Shown: positions 8,911-18,565 of the stretch, in pieces
Numbering within the stretch: position 1 is the stretch's first letter
Layout: each line of letters starts with the position of its first letter
Source: Pseudoxanthomonas sp. X-1
GTDB taxonomy: Bacteria > Pseudomonadota > Gammaproteobacteria > Xanthomonadales > Xanthomonadaceae
DNA: 64,000 bases
Assembly (NCBI RefSeq): GCF_020042665.1
Contig: NZ_CP083376.1
Coordinates: forward strand, 186,001-250,000
Direction of reading: 5' to 3'
The notes under the pieces: model-generated
Databases searched by the model: none
What the model saw: the letters and a program-made list of their open reading frames with translations, nothing else
Told to the model about the DNA's origin: nothing
Made by a program: the position numbers and the translations under genes

Positions 8911-9838
8911 CGCACCGGCCCTGCGCTACGGCATCGACATCGGGGGCACCAAGATCGAACTGGTGGCCTGCGATGCGGCCCTGCAGGGGGTCTGGCGCCG
9001 GCGCGTGGCCACGCCGCAGGGCGACTACGCCGGCTTCCTCGACGCGGTCGCCGCGCTGGTGGCCCAGGCCGACGCCGCGCTGGGCCAGGCGGCCTGCGCC
9101 ATCGGCGTGGCGTTGCCCGGCGTGCGCGAGCGCGGCAGCGGTCGCCAGCTCAGCGCCAACGTGCCCGCGCTGACCGGCCAGACCGTCGCCGCCGACCTGC
9201 GCGCGCGGCTGGCGCGGCCGCTGGCCTTCGGCAATGACCTGCAGTGCTTCGCCCTGTCCGAGGCCCGCGGCGGTGCCGCGCAGGGCTATCCGAGCATGTT
9301 CGGCGCGATCCTCGGGACCGGCGCGGGCGGCGGCTACTGCGTGGACGGACGGCTGATCACCGGCTTCAACGGCCTGGCCGGCGAATGGGGCCACTGGAGC
9401 GTGCCCGGCCACCTGCTGCAGCGCCATGGCCTGCCGCTGCTGCCCTGCGGCTGCGGTCTGCAGGGCTGCGTGGAGCGCTATGTCTCCGGCAGCGGCCTGG
9501 CCATGCTCGAGCGTCACCTGGGCGGCACCGCGCCCGATGCCGCCGCAGTGGTCGCGCTGGCCGACGCCGGCGATGCGCGTGCCCGCCAGGCGCTGGACAT
9601 CCACCGCGACCTGCTCGGCCACAGCCTGGCCGCGCTGGTGCTGGCCCTGGATCCGCATGTGATCGTGCTCGGCGGCGGGCTGTCGCAATACGCACCGCTG
9701 TATGCGCAGCTGCCCGCCGCGGTGGCCGCGCACCTGTTCGCCGGCGCGCAGGTGCCGCCGATCGTGCCGCCGCGCTTCGGCGATGCCGGCGGCGCGCGCG
9801 GCGCGGCGCTGCTGGCCTGCCCGCCGGCGTCGTCCTGA
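8903..9838 (+). CDS. agaK: ROK-family sugar kinase, probable N-acetylgalactosamine kinase
   Basis: The 311-residue protein begins at a GTG overlapping the agaS stop by 8 bases. It has the N-terminal phosphate-binding GIDIGGTK, a central GTGAGGG and a GEWGH motif with the usual sugar-contacting Glu and His. The zinc-binding CGCGLQGC of ROK kinases follows, with LGGGLSQ near the C-terminus. The family phosphorylates hexoses and N-acetylhexosamines. Coupling to agaS, and the parallel with the agaK-agaS-agaR genes of Shewanella, point to GalNAc as substrate. Sequence alone cannot exclude GlcNAc or glucose. Confidence 0.87.
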   Translation: MADAPALRYGIDIGGTKIELVACDAALQGVWRRRVATPQGDYAGFLDAVAALVAQADAALGQAACAIGVALPGVRERGSGRQLSANVPALTGQTVAADLRARLARPLAFGNDLQCFALSEARGGAAQGYPSMFGAILGTGAGGGYCVDGRLITGFNGLAGEWGHWSVPGHLLQRHGLPLLPCGCGLQGCVERYVSGSGLAMLERHLGGTAPDAAAVVALADAGDARARQALDIHRDLLGHSLAALVLALDPHVIVLGGGLSQYAPLYAQLPAAVAAHLFAGAQVPPIVPPRFGDAGGARGAALLACPPASS

Positions 9839-9939
9839 GACCCAGGGCGCACGCCGTGTCCTCGCCGCGGACCTCGCTTCCCGCCCGTCGCGCGGGCGAT
9901 ACGACCGGCTAAGCTGCCGAGCTCCTCAGGGATCCCCCG

Positions 9940-10725
9940 ATGGCCATGCGCAACACCCGCTCCCGCCGCCAGCAGATCCTGCAATCCCTGATCGAGCAGG
10001 GCGGCGTGCAGGTGGGCGCGCTGGTCGAACGCTTCGGCGTCTCGGCGGTGACCATCCGCGCCGATCTCAACCACTTCCAGGCCCAGGGCCTGGCCACGCG
10101 CACACACGGCGGCGCCAACCTCGTGCGCACACCGCCGCAGGAGCGCGACATCCATGAGAAGGACACGCTCAACCTGCCGCTGAAGGATTCCATCGGCCTG
10201 CGCGCCGCGCGGCTGGTCAAGCCCGGCGACAACATCATCATCGACTCCGGCTCGACCACCATGACCCTGGCGCGCCACCTGCACGACCACCGCGACGTGT
10301 CGGTGATGACCAACGGCCTGAACATCGCCTGGGAACTGGCCACCGCGCCCGGCGTCAACGTGCTGCTCTCCGGCGGCCAGCTGCGCAAGCAGTCGCTGTC
10401 GCTGCAGGGCAGCCAGGCCGAGGTGAGCCTCAACGCCTACAGCTTCGACACCCTGTTCCTGGGCGTGGACGGCCTGGATCTGCAGTTCGGCCTGACCACC
10501 CACGACGAATCCGAGGCCCGCCTCAACCAGCGCATGGTGGAACATGCCCGCCGCGTGGTCGTGCTGACCGACGCCTCCAAGTTCGGCAGGGTCAGCCTGC
10601 ACCGCATCGCCAAACTGGAGCAGGTGCACACCATCATCACCGACGCCGGCATCGACGCCTCTACGCGCGACGGGCTGCAGCGGATGGGGGTTGAGGTGAT
10701 CATTGCCGAGCCGGGGGGCGGTTGA
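9940..10725 (+). CDS. agaR: DeoR-family repressor, AgaR-like
   Basis: The 261-residue protein has an N-terminal helix-turn-helix (VGALVERFGVSAVTIRADL) and a DeoR sensor domain with DSGSTTMTLA, MTNGLNIA, LSGGQLRKQS and FLGVDGLD. The segment THDESEARLNQRM followed by TDASKFGR is close to E. coli AgaR as I recall it. CAGGGA about 8 bases upstream supports the ATG at 9940; a second ATG lies six bases later. It closes the rightward arm 101 bp after the kinase. It probably represses both arms through the paired sites at 7489-7706, with an aminosugar-phosphate as inducer. Confidence 0.87.
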   Translation: MAMRNTRSRRQQILQSLIEQGGVQVGALVERFGVSAVTIRADLNHFQAQGLATRTHGGANLVRTPPQERDIHEKDTLNLPLKDSIGLRAARLVKPGDNIIIDSGSTTMTLARHLHDHRDVSVMTNGLNIAWELATAPGVNVLLSGGQLRKQSLSLQGSQAEVSLNAYSFDTLFLGVDGLDLQFGLTTHDESEARLNQRMVEHARRVVVLTDASKFGRVSLHRIAKLEQVHTIITDAGIDASTRDGLQRMGVEVIIAEPGGG

Positions 10726-11150
10726 TTCGGCGCGAGGATCGAATCAGCCGTCCAAGTCAGTCGCCGGTGCGTCGGCGCGGCCTCGGCCTTGAACCGCGCT
10801 ATGCATCGGTGCCGCGTCTGCCGTGCGTATCCGGCGACTGCGAATACGCCGCCATCAATCAAGATCGCTGCAAGCGCTTGCCCGGCGGCGAGTCCGGCGT
10901 GAGAAATCACCAAAAATGACCCAGCGTCGGGCCAATGTCGCCCAAGTCGCGATCTGTCATTTCTTTATGACCGCGCGCTCGCTGCGCGACGGAATGCACC
11001 CGCGCCTTCGCCGATAACACGAAAGTCATGTCTGTCGCGCAATCGATATGCGCCAAGCAAGCCCTTGTCGTGTGCGGCTTTTTCCTATTGACGCCCCGCA
11101 AGCCGAACAGCAGACTCGCCGAATACGCCCCATTGTGGGGTCGAATCGTC
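10726..11150. other. Gene-free junction between aga locus and cassette insert
   Basis: No convincing gene was seen here. Composition shifts from the high GC of agaR to a lower-GC, mixed sequence. A GTCAT/ATGAC inverted repeat sits at about 10958-10974. No integrase gene or recognisable attI is present, although the downstream genes look like integron cassettes. Confidence 0.5.
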
Positions 11151-11157
11151 GTTGGAC
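11151..11157 (+). other. Cassette boundary core site (GTTGGAC)
   Basis: GTTGGAC fits the integron R' core GTTRRRY and ends four bases before the ATG at 11161, as is typical at the front of a gene cassette. It pairs, allowing one wobble, with GTCTAAC at 11815-11821, which would be its partner in the circular cassette. Confidence 0.6.
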
Positions 11158-11160
11158 GAC

Positions 11161-11820
11161 ATGGACAGCAAGATCGTCAACCGAGAAATCAAAAGAGCCG
11201 TTTGGCCGCTTTTGAAGAAAGCCGGATTCAATCGATTTACGCAGAGGGTGGCTTGGCGGCATCATCAGGACAGTATCGATGTCCTGGATCTTCAATCATT
11301 TAACAGCTACAACGCCGAGATTATGGGGGTTACCACCTTTTCGTTTTGTGTGAATCTTGGCAAGTATCTTTTGTACGTACCACCTCTGTGGGACGCGAAA
11401 GTGAAAGATGGAGTTCAACTTCCTCGAGAGCATGAGTGCCTATTTCGCGGGCGCTTGTTTCCCGAAGTGTCGGCCGCGACCTCGGATAAGACAATTTGGT
11501 CGATTGACGCCTCCGGAAGGAACTTGCTCTGGTGTATCCAGGACGTCATCGGCCAGATCCCGATGGCTCTCAACTGGTTTGCACGGCTCGATGAACGCTC
11601 CGAAGTTCTGTCAATTCTTCTAAAGGAGGACGAAGACATGCCGCGCCTTTGGGGATTCGGGCGCAACCCGTCTCCGATTCGCTCGTATTCTGCTGGATAT
11701 GTGGCGCTTGCACTCGGGCAGAAGCAGCTTGCCAGCAATAAGCTAAATGAGGCGGTCGACTCAAAGTGTTTTACACGGCTGTTCTCAAGCGTTGACGGAG
11801 CAGTCAATCGCGCCGTCTAA
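11161..11820 (+). CDS. DUF4304-like protein, integron cassette gene
   Basis: A 219-residue protein starting MDSKIVNREIKR. Its first half (PLLKKAGFNRFTQRVAWR, then VNLGKYLLYVP) resembles the DUF4304 family, whose function is unknown. No catalytic motif is evident. Base composition is much lower in GC than its neighbours: one 60-base line, 11281-11340, has 27 G or C. The stop codon lies inside the R'' core of an attC site, as is usual for cassette genes. A TTG at 11152 would lengthen it by three residues. The DUF assignment is from motif memory. Confidence 0.62.
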   Translation: MDSKIVNREIKRAVWPLLKKAGFNRFTQRVAWRHHQDSIDVLDLQSFNSYNAEIMGVTTFSFCVNLGKYLLYVPPLWDAKVKDGVQLPREHECLFRGRLFPEVSAATSDKTIWSIDASGRNLLWCIQDVIGQIPMALNWFARLDERSEVLSILLKEDEDMPRLWGFGRNPSPIRSYSAGYVALALGQKQLASNKLNEAVDSKCFTRLFSSVDGAVNRAV

Positions 11821-11876
11821 CAATTCGTTCAACCCGACACCGCTCCGCGACGCGGCTCAACTCAGGGTGGTAGAGC
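11815..11876 (+). other. Integron attC recombination site
   Basis: The site starts with GTCTAAC (R'') overlapping the upstream stop codon. The segment AACAATTCGTTCAA follows, then an imperfect hairpin around CCGCTCCGCG, then GCGGCTCAACTCAGG, ending near GGTAGAGC. Order and sequence closely follow the attC sites of Xanthomonas integrons as I know them. The 3' core is not a clean GTTRRRY, which fits a junction where the next cassette supplies the bases after the crossover point. Confidence 0.75.
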
Positions 11877-12048
11877 CAATGCCCAACACCATCGCTAATC
11901 GCGCAATTGCTATCCTGGTGGCGCTAACCAAGCACACTGGTTGCCGCTTTCTGGTCTGCAATGAGCGCAGGCTGGCTTGGTCTCGTTACCGTTCGGCGCC
12001 TTGCTACTCTTTCTTGCACTATCGGATTAATGCAGGCGTCAGCGCGCA

Positions 12049-12603
12049 ATGGCAGCTTTGACGGCGAACGAGACAAGACAGGCGCTTTTCATGCGCATCA
12101 ACCAAGCCCAGGTACACCACGATCTTCTCGTTGCCCTCCGAGAATCGACCGCCAACCAAGATCATCTAGTCCGATTTAACCGCAACCTGCGATTCTTCGC
12201 GGGAGCCGAGTCCGCGCTATATAACTCCACGGTTGTCCTTCTCTACGGCCTCTACGAGACCCGAGGAGATACGGTCAACTTTCGGCAACTGCTGGAGCTT
12301 GCGGGCAGTCTTATCCCCGCAGAGGCTCTTGCCGAGTATCGCCAACGCTTGGAGCAGATCAAACAGACTTGGTTGCGCGTGTGCACGCTCCGCAATGAAG
12401 TAGTCGGCCACCAAACATTAAGGCGCGACAGAGCCGCCGTAGAGCTTAAGGCGGACTTGAAATTTTCAGATGTCGATTCTCTTCTGACGCACGCCAAAAA
12501 GTTGTTGTTTGACATTTCAACTCGCCACTTCGACACGCACCCGCACTACATCGAGAACAGTCGTGACGCTGTTGACGAACTACTATCTCGGATTGCGCTC
12601 TAA
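12049..12603 (+). CDS. HEPN-domain protein, AbiU2-like, integron cassette gene
   Basis: A 184-residue, mostly helical protein. RNEVVGH at residues 115-121 fits the R-x4-6-H signature of HEPN RNases, with Asn directly after the Arg. The overall pattern recalls AbiU2-type HEPN proteins, some of which act in abortive infection. No nucleotidyltransferase partner lies beside it, so it is not a classic MNT-HEPN pair. Composition is lower in GC than the chromosome. Its TAA stop lies in CTCTAAC, mirroring the cassette upstream. No strong ribosome site precedes the ATG at 12049; a later ATG at 12091 is possible. RNase activity is inferred from the motif. Confidence 0.65.
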   Translation: MAALTANETRQALFMRINQAQVHHDLLVALRESTANQDHLVRFNRNLRFFAGAESALYNSTVVLLYGLYETRGDTVNFRQLLELAGSLIPAEALAEYRQRLEQIKQTWLRVCTLRNEVVGHQTLRRDRAAVELKADLKFSDVDSLLTHAKKLLFDISTRHFDTHPHYIENSRDAVDELLSRIAL

Positions 12604-12648
12604 CTAACTCGGGAGCTGGGTCGGAGTGCAGTTCTTGAACCGTTGAGA
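12598..12648 (+). other. Degenerate attC at the end of the HEPN cassette
   Basis: CTCTAAC at 12598-12604 overlaps the HEPN stop. Its complement matches TAGAG at the start of this cassette (11871-11875). A GTTGAGA core-like sequence follows at 12642-12648. The internal hairpin is poor, so this is either a decayed site or only a partial match. Confidence 0.4.
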
Positions 12649-12784
12649 TTCGTGCTCGACCTCACGCCCTGGCTTTTGCCTCTACGGCTCGAGCAAGGCA
12701 CGCGTTCGGTTGCCGAAAACAGAAGTGGCCGATCCGACCTGAATCGCCTCCCGTCGCGTTGTCCGCAAGGGAGGCGCGGCGCGA

Positions 12785-15139
<2,355 letters not shown>

Positions 15140-15236
15140 TGCGTGGGTTCAACCGGAACTACAGGGCCGGCGATTGTGGCGTCCTCCGTGCGCCAGTCCA
15201 AGCGGTTGACTTTCATCGCGCCTGGTCGGAGCGCGG

Positions 15237-15267
15237 TTTGACGCCACGCTGGGCCGCTGCTAGAAGG
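15237..15267 (+). promoter_or_regulatory. Promoter TTTGACG-N16-CTAGAAGG
   Basis: TTTGACG (15237-15243) and CTAGAAGG (15260-15267) are separated by 16 bases, with the next gene starting 55 bases downstream. The same two blocks at the same spacing occur at 17846-17876, upstream of the lipoprotein-effector operon. This suggests a shared promoter class. Confidence 0.55.
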
Positions 15268-15321
15268 ACACGGGCCGGTGGTCGCCGGCCGACGCGGAAA
15301 CACCCCTGACAGGACGTCACC

Positions 15322-15681
15322 ATGACACCCGATCCAGAGCAGTTGGCAGAACAGCACGCGCGCGAATTCGCCGGTCCCCAGGATCGGATGCTGCGCCAGG
15401 CCGGTCGCGCGCTGGAAGCCGCCGTCCAGCATTTGCCCGAGGCCGAGCAGATCGCGTTCGCGGACCGCTACATGGCGCGGCTGACCCAGCTGGCCCTGGC
15501 GCAGTCCTCGTCCGCGCGCCCAGGCGAGGCCGCGACGCGTCAATCGCCTGAGGCGGTGGGATTGCTGGGGGATGCGGATCCGCGAACCCGACGGTCGGGC
15601 TTCCGGCTGTGGGTGCCGGTGCTGCTGGTCGCGCTCGTGGTGATCCTGGTGCTGGTGGTGAACGGCCTCGGCGCGCGGTAG
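15322..15681 (+). CDS. Small C-terminally anchored membrane protein, unknown
   Basis: A 119-residue protein I do not recognise. The first 65 residues are charged and probably helical (EQLAEQHAREFAG, RQAGRALEAAVQHLPEAEQIAF). A single transmembrane helix lies at about 97-114 (LWVPVLLVALVVILVLVV), with only a few residues after it. That makes it tail-anchored with the N-terminus in the cytoplasm. AGGA about 8 bases upstream supports the ATG. It is transcribed from the same promoter type as the type IV effector operon at 17.9 kb, so the two may be co-regulated. Confidence 0.75.
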   Translation: MTPDPEQLAEQHAREFAGPQDRMLRQAGRALEAAVQHLPEAEQIAFADRYMARLTQLALAQSSSARPGEAATRQSPEAVGLLGDADPRTRRSGFRLWVPVLLVALVVILVLVVNGLGAR

Positions 15682-15712
15682 CGGTTGCCGCGCGGGCCGG
15701 GCCGCACCCGGC

Positions 15713-16939
15713 TCAGGCGTGCCGGCGGCTGGGCAGGAACGCGGCGACGATGCCCAGCAACGGCAGGAACGAGATCACCTGGTAGACCCAGAAGATGCTG
15801 GTGTGGTCGGCCAGCACGCCCAGCACCGCCGCGCCCAGCCCGCCCATGCCGAAGGCGAAGCCGAAGAACAGCCCCGACACCGTGCCGATGCGGTTGGGCA
15901 TCAGCTCCTGCGCATAGACCAGGATCGCCGAGAACGCCGAGGACAGCACGAAGCCGATCACCACCGTCAGCACCGTGGTCCAGCCCAGGCTGGCGTAGGG
16001 CAGCAGCAGCGCGAACGGCGCCACGCCCAGGATCGAGGCCCAGATCACCGGCTTGCGACCGATGCGGTCGCCCACCGGCCCGCCGATCAGCGTGCCCGCG
16101 GCGGAGGCCAGCAGGAAGCCGAACAGATGCAGCTGCGCGCTGGGCACGGAGAGGTGGAACTTCTGGATCAGGAAGAAGGTGTAGTAGCTGCTGATGCCGG
16201 CGATGTAGAAGTACTTGCTGAAGATCAGCACCAGCAGCACGCCGATTACCCAGGCCACCGTGCGCCGCGGCAGCGGCGCGAGGGTGGCGGGCGTGGCCGT
16301 CTTCGGCCTGGCCGCGCTGCGCGCCAGCTGCAGGCCGTACCAGCGCCCGACATAGGTCAACAGGCCCATGCCGATCAGCGCCGCACCGGCGAACCAGGCC
16401 ACGCTGGTGCGCCCGTTGGGCACGATCACCGCCGCGGCGATCAGCGGGCCGATGGCCGTGCCGGTATTGCCGCCGACCTGGAACACCGACTGCGACAGCC
16501 CATGCCGCCCGCCCGAGGCCAGCCGCGCGATGCGCGAGGACTCGGGATGAAACACCGCCGAGCCGATGCCCACCAGCATCGCCGCGCACAGCACCATGAT
16601 GAAGTTGGGCGCATAGGCCAGCAGCAACAGGCCGCACAGCGTGGAACCCATGCCCATCGGCAGCGAGTACGGCGCCGGCTTGCGGTCGGTGCGCAGGCCG
16701 ATCAGCGGCTGGAACAGCGAGGCGGTGAGCTGGTAGGTCAGGGTGATCAGGCCGACCTGGGCGAAGCTGAGCTGGAACTGGCCCTTGAGGATCGGGTACA
16801 GCGCCAGGATCAGCGACTGCATCATGTCGTTGACCAGGTGCGAGCCGGTCAGCGCGGCGAGCACGCCGACCGCGACCGGGCCGCGCGCGGGCGCTGACGT
16901 GGCGGGCTGGGCGGGCAGGGGCGCGGTGGTGGTCGACAT
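15713..16939 (-). CDS. fsr: Fsr-type major facilitator efflux protein (fosmidomycin resistance family)
   Basis: A 408-residue transporter with about 12 hydrophobic segments. HLVNDMMQSLILALYPILK near the N-terminus, FHPESSRIARLASGGRHGLSQS and FQVGGNTGTAIGPL match E. coli Fsr as I recall it. Fsr exports fosmidomycin and related compounds from the inner membrane. I chose the ATG at 16939 (MSTTTAPLP) because longer starts would run into the divergent regulator. The gap to that AraC-type gene is only 34 bp, so promoters must overlap and the regulator probably controls this gene. Confidence 0.9.
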   Translation of the reverse strand: MSTTTAPLPAQPATSAPARGPVAVGVLAALTGSHLVNDMMQSLILALYPILKGQFQLSFAQVGLITLTYQLTASLFQPLIGLRTDRKPAPYSLPMGMGSTLCGLLLLAYAPNFIMVLCAAMLVGIGSAVFHPESSRIARLASGGRHGLSQSVFQVGGNTGTAIGPLIAAAVIVPNGRTSVAWFAGAALIGMGLLTYVGRWYGLQLARSAARPKTATPATLAPLPRRTVAWVIGVLLVLIFSKYFYIAGISSYYTFFLIQKFHLSVPSAQLHLFGFLLASAAGTLIGGPVGDRIGRKPVIWASILGVAPFALLLPYASLGWTTVLTVVIGFVLSSAFSAILVYAQELMPNRIGTVSGLFFGFAFGMGGLGAAVLGVLADHTSIFWVYQVISFLPLLGIVAAFLPSRRHA

Positions 16940-16973
16940 GACGGCGGCACGGTTCGGGACGGGCAGGGGGCGC

Positions 16974-17810
16974 ATGGTAAAGTTGCCGCTGACGCCTTTC
17001 CTGCGCGATCTGGTCATGACCTCCCGCGAAAAGGACATCGACACCCGCGGCGAATCCATCCCTGTGCCGCTCACGGCCGAGGTGCCGTTGACCTGCCTGG
17101 CCCGCGATTACCCGGCCGACACGCTGATTCCGCTGCACCATCATCCCGACCGCCATCAGCTGGTCTACGCCGAGGGCGGCGTGCTGGTGGTGCGCGCCGG
17201 CGCCGGCCGCTGGGTGGTGCCGGGCACGCGCGCGCTGTGGATGCCGGCGGGCATGGGCCATCAGGTCCACTGCATCGGCCTGGTGCGCATGCGCAGTCTC
17301 TACATCCTGCCCGGCGCGCTGCCGGACGCGCCGGCGGCGCCGTCCACCGTGTCGGTGACGCCGCTGCTGGCCGCACTGATCCACGCCGCGGCCGAGGTCG
17401 CGCAGCCGTGCGTGGCCGACTCGCGCGATGGCCGGCTCATGCGCCTGATCCTGGACGAACTGCGGACCCTGCCGGTGCTGCCGCTGCATCTGCCCGAGCC
17501 GCGCGACGCGCGCCTGCGCAGGATTGGCCGACGCCTGGAACGGGCGCCCGACGATGCCTCCACGCTGCAGGACTGGGCCGCGCGCCTGGGTGTGGACGTC
17601 AAGACCATCCAGCGCCTGTGCCGGCGCGAGTTGGGCATGACCTTCGGCCAATGGTGCCAGCAGGCGCGGCTGCTGCGTGCGCTGGAACGCCTGGCCGTGG
17701 GCGAGAAGGTGATCGACGTGGCGCTGGCGCTGGGCTACGACAGCCCCAGCGCGTTCGCCACCATGTTCAAGCGCCGCTTCGGGCAGACGCCGTCGCAGTT
17801 CTTCCGTTGA
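16974..17810 (+). CDS. AraC-family transcriptional regulator
   Basis: The 278-residue protein has an N-terminal cupin-type sensor (HHHPDRHQLVYAEGG, WVVPGTRALWMPAGMGH). A C-terminal AraC pair of helix-turn-helix motifs follows (LGVDVKTIQRLCRRELGMTFGQW, then VALALGYDSPSAFATMFKRRFGQTPSQF). AGGGGG just upstream supports the ATG at 16974. It is divergent from the fsr-type efflux gene with a 34-bp gap, which points to local control of that gene. The effector molecule is unknown. Confidence 0.92.
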   Translation: MVKLPLTPFLRDLVMTSREKDIDTRGESIPVPLTAEVPLTCLARDYPADTLIPLHHHPDRHQLVYAEGGVLVVRAGAGRWVVPGTRALWMPAGMGHQVHCIGLVRMRSLYILPGALPDAPAAPSTVSVTPLLAALIHAAAEVAQPCVADSRDGRLMRLILDELRTLPVLPLHLPEPRDARLRRIGRRLERAPDDASTLQDWAARLGVDVKTIQRLCRRELGMTFGQWCQQARLLRALERLAVGEKVIDVALALGYDSPSAFATMFKRRFGQTPSQFFR

Positions 17811-17845
17811 ACGCGAGAGCTGGGACAGGCTTCGCAGATGACGGG

Positions 17846-17876
17846 TTTGACGGCTTTTCGGGGCACTGCTAGAAGG
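17846..17876 (+). promoter_or_regulatory. Promoter TTTGACG-N16-CTAGAAGG of the effector operon
   Basis: TTTGACG (17846-17852), 16 bases, then CTAGAAGG (17869-17876), with the lipoprotein ATG 50 bases further on. It has the same blocks and spacing as at 15237-15267. Confidence 0.55.
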
Positions 17877-17925
17877 TGAACCGGGCCATCGGGGGTGGCC
17901 TCCCCACGCCGCGAGACCGATCTCC

Positions 17926-18546
17926 ATGCACCGTCCGACCTCATCCGCCGCTGTCTTTCCCCTGCGCGTGGTCTGGCTGGCCCTGTGCGGCCTGGCGACC
18001 ACCGGCTGCGCGACACCGACGCGCCAGGACGCCGCCGCTTCCACCCCTTCGAAGGATCCGATGATGACTGCCACCGCCGCTCCGTCCCTGAGCCTCGACG
18101 ACCTCAACCAGCGCGTTCTGCGCCTGATCGACGGCATCCGCACCCGGGAGGACCTCGCGCCGGCGCAGCTGCAGCGCCTGACGGGCGTGGACGTGGAGGT
18201 GAACGCGGAAGACCCGACCATCTATGGCATCGCCGGCCCGGTGGAGGGGCAGGGCCGCTACAGCCTGGTGTCCTCGCACAAGAACGCCGCCGGCCAGGTC
18301 GACAGCCTGCTGCTGTCCTTCGAGCCCGGCGACGCAGCCGGGCCCTGCGCCAGCGTCGAGGGCTATCGCAACGCGCTGGCGGCCGCCGGCTTCTCCGGCC
18401 AGCACCTGCCGGCCGGCCACCGCGGCAACGAATCCTGGTACTTCACGCGCCAGGGCGTCAGCGTGAACCTGCATGTCCGCCCCGGGCGCGGGGCATCGCC
18501 TGCGCCGGACTGCGTGGCCTCCATGGTGATCGGCGTCTATCAGTAA
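17926..18546 (+). CDS. Lipoprotein, candidate immunity protein (X-Tfi) of the downstream effector
   Basis: A 206-residue protein with an N-terminal signal and a Cys at residue 28 (LATTGCAT) that fits lipidation, though the lipobox is imperfect. A helical segment (about 55-80) precedes a beta-rich domain with paired Cys (GPCASVEGYR, APDCVASM). I do not recognise the family. It lies 19 bp upstream of the effector gene on the same strand. In Xanthomonas citri and Stenotrophomonas, effectors of this type are paired with immunity proteins that are often periplasmic lipoproteins, so immunity is the leading inference. Confidence 0.72.
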   Translation: MHRPTSSAAVFPLRVVWLALCGLATTGCATPTRQDAAASTPSKDPMMTATAAPSLSLDDLNQRVLRLIDGIRTREDLAPAQLQRLTGVDVEVNAEDPTIYGIAGPVEGQGRYSLVSSHKNAAGQVDSLLLSFEPGDAAGPCASVEGYRNALAAAGFSGQHLPAGHRGNESWYFTRQGVSVNLHVRPGRGASPAPDCVASMVIGVYQ

Positions 18547-18565
18547 CGCAGGCGAGGACAAGGAC

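Noticed and set aside
10726..11150. An attI site or integrase gene ahead of the cassettes
   Set aside because: No integrase-like frame or attI-like sequence was found; only the GTTGGAC core is visible.
11747..12061. A 104-codon ORF across the attC site and start of the HEPN cassette
   Set aside because: It overlaps the end of the DUF4304-like gene and the attC site in another frame, with no ribosome site.
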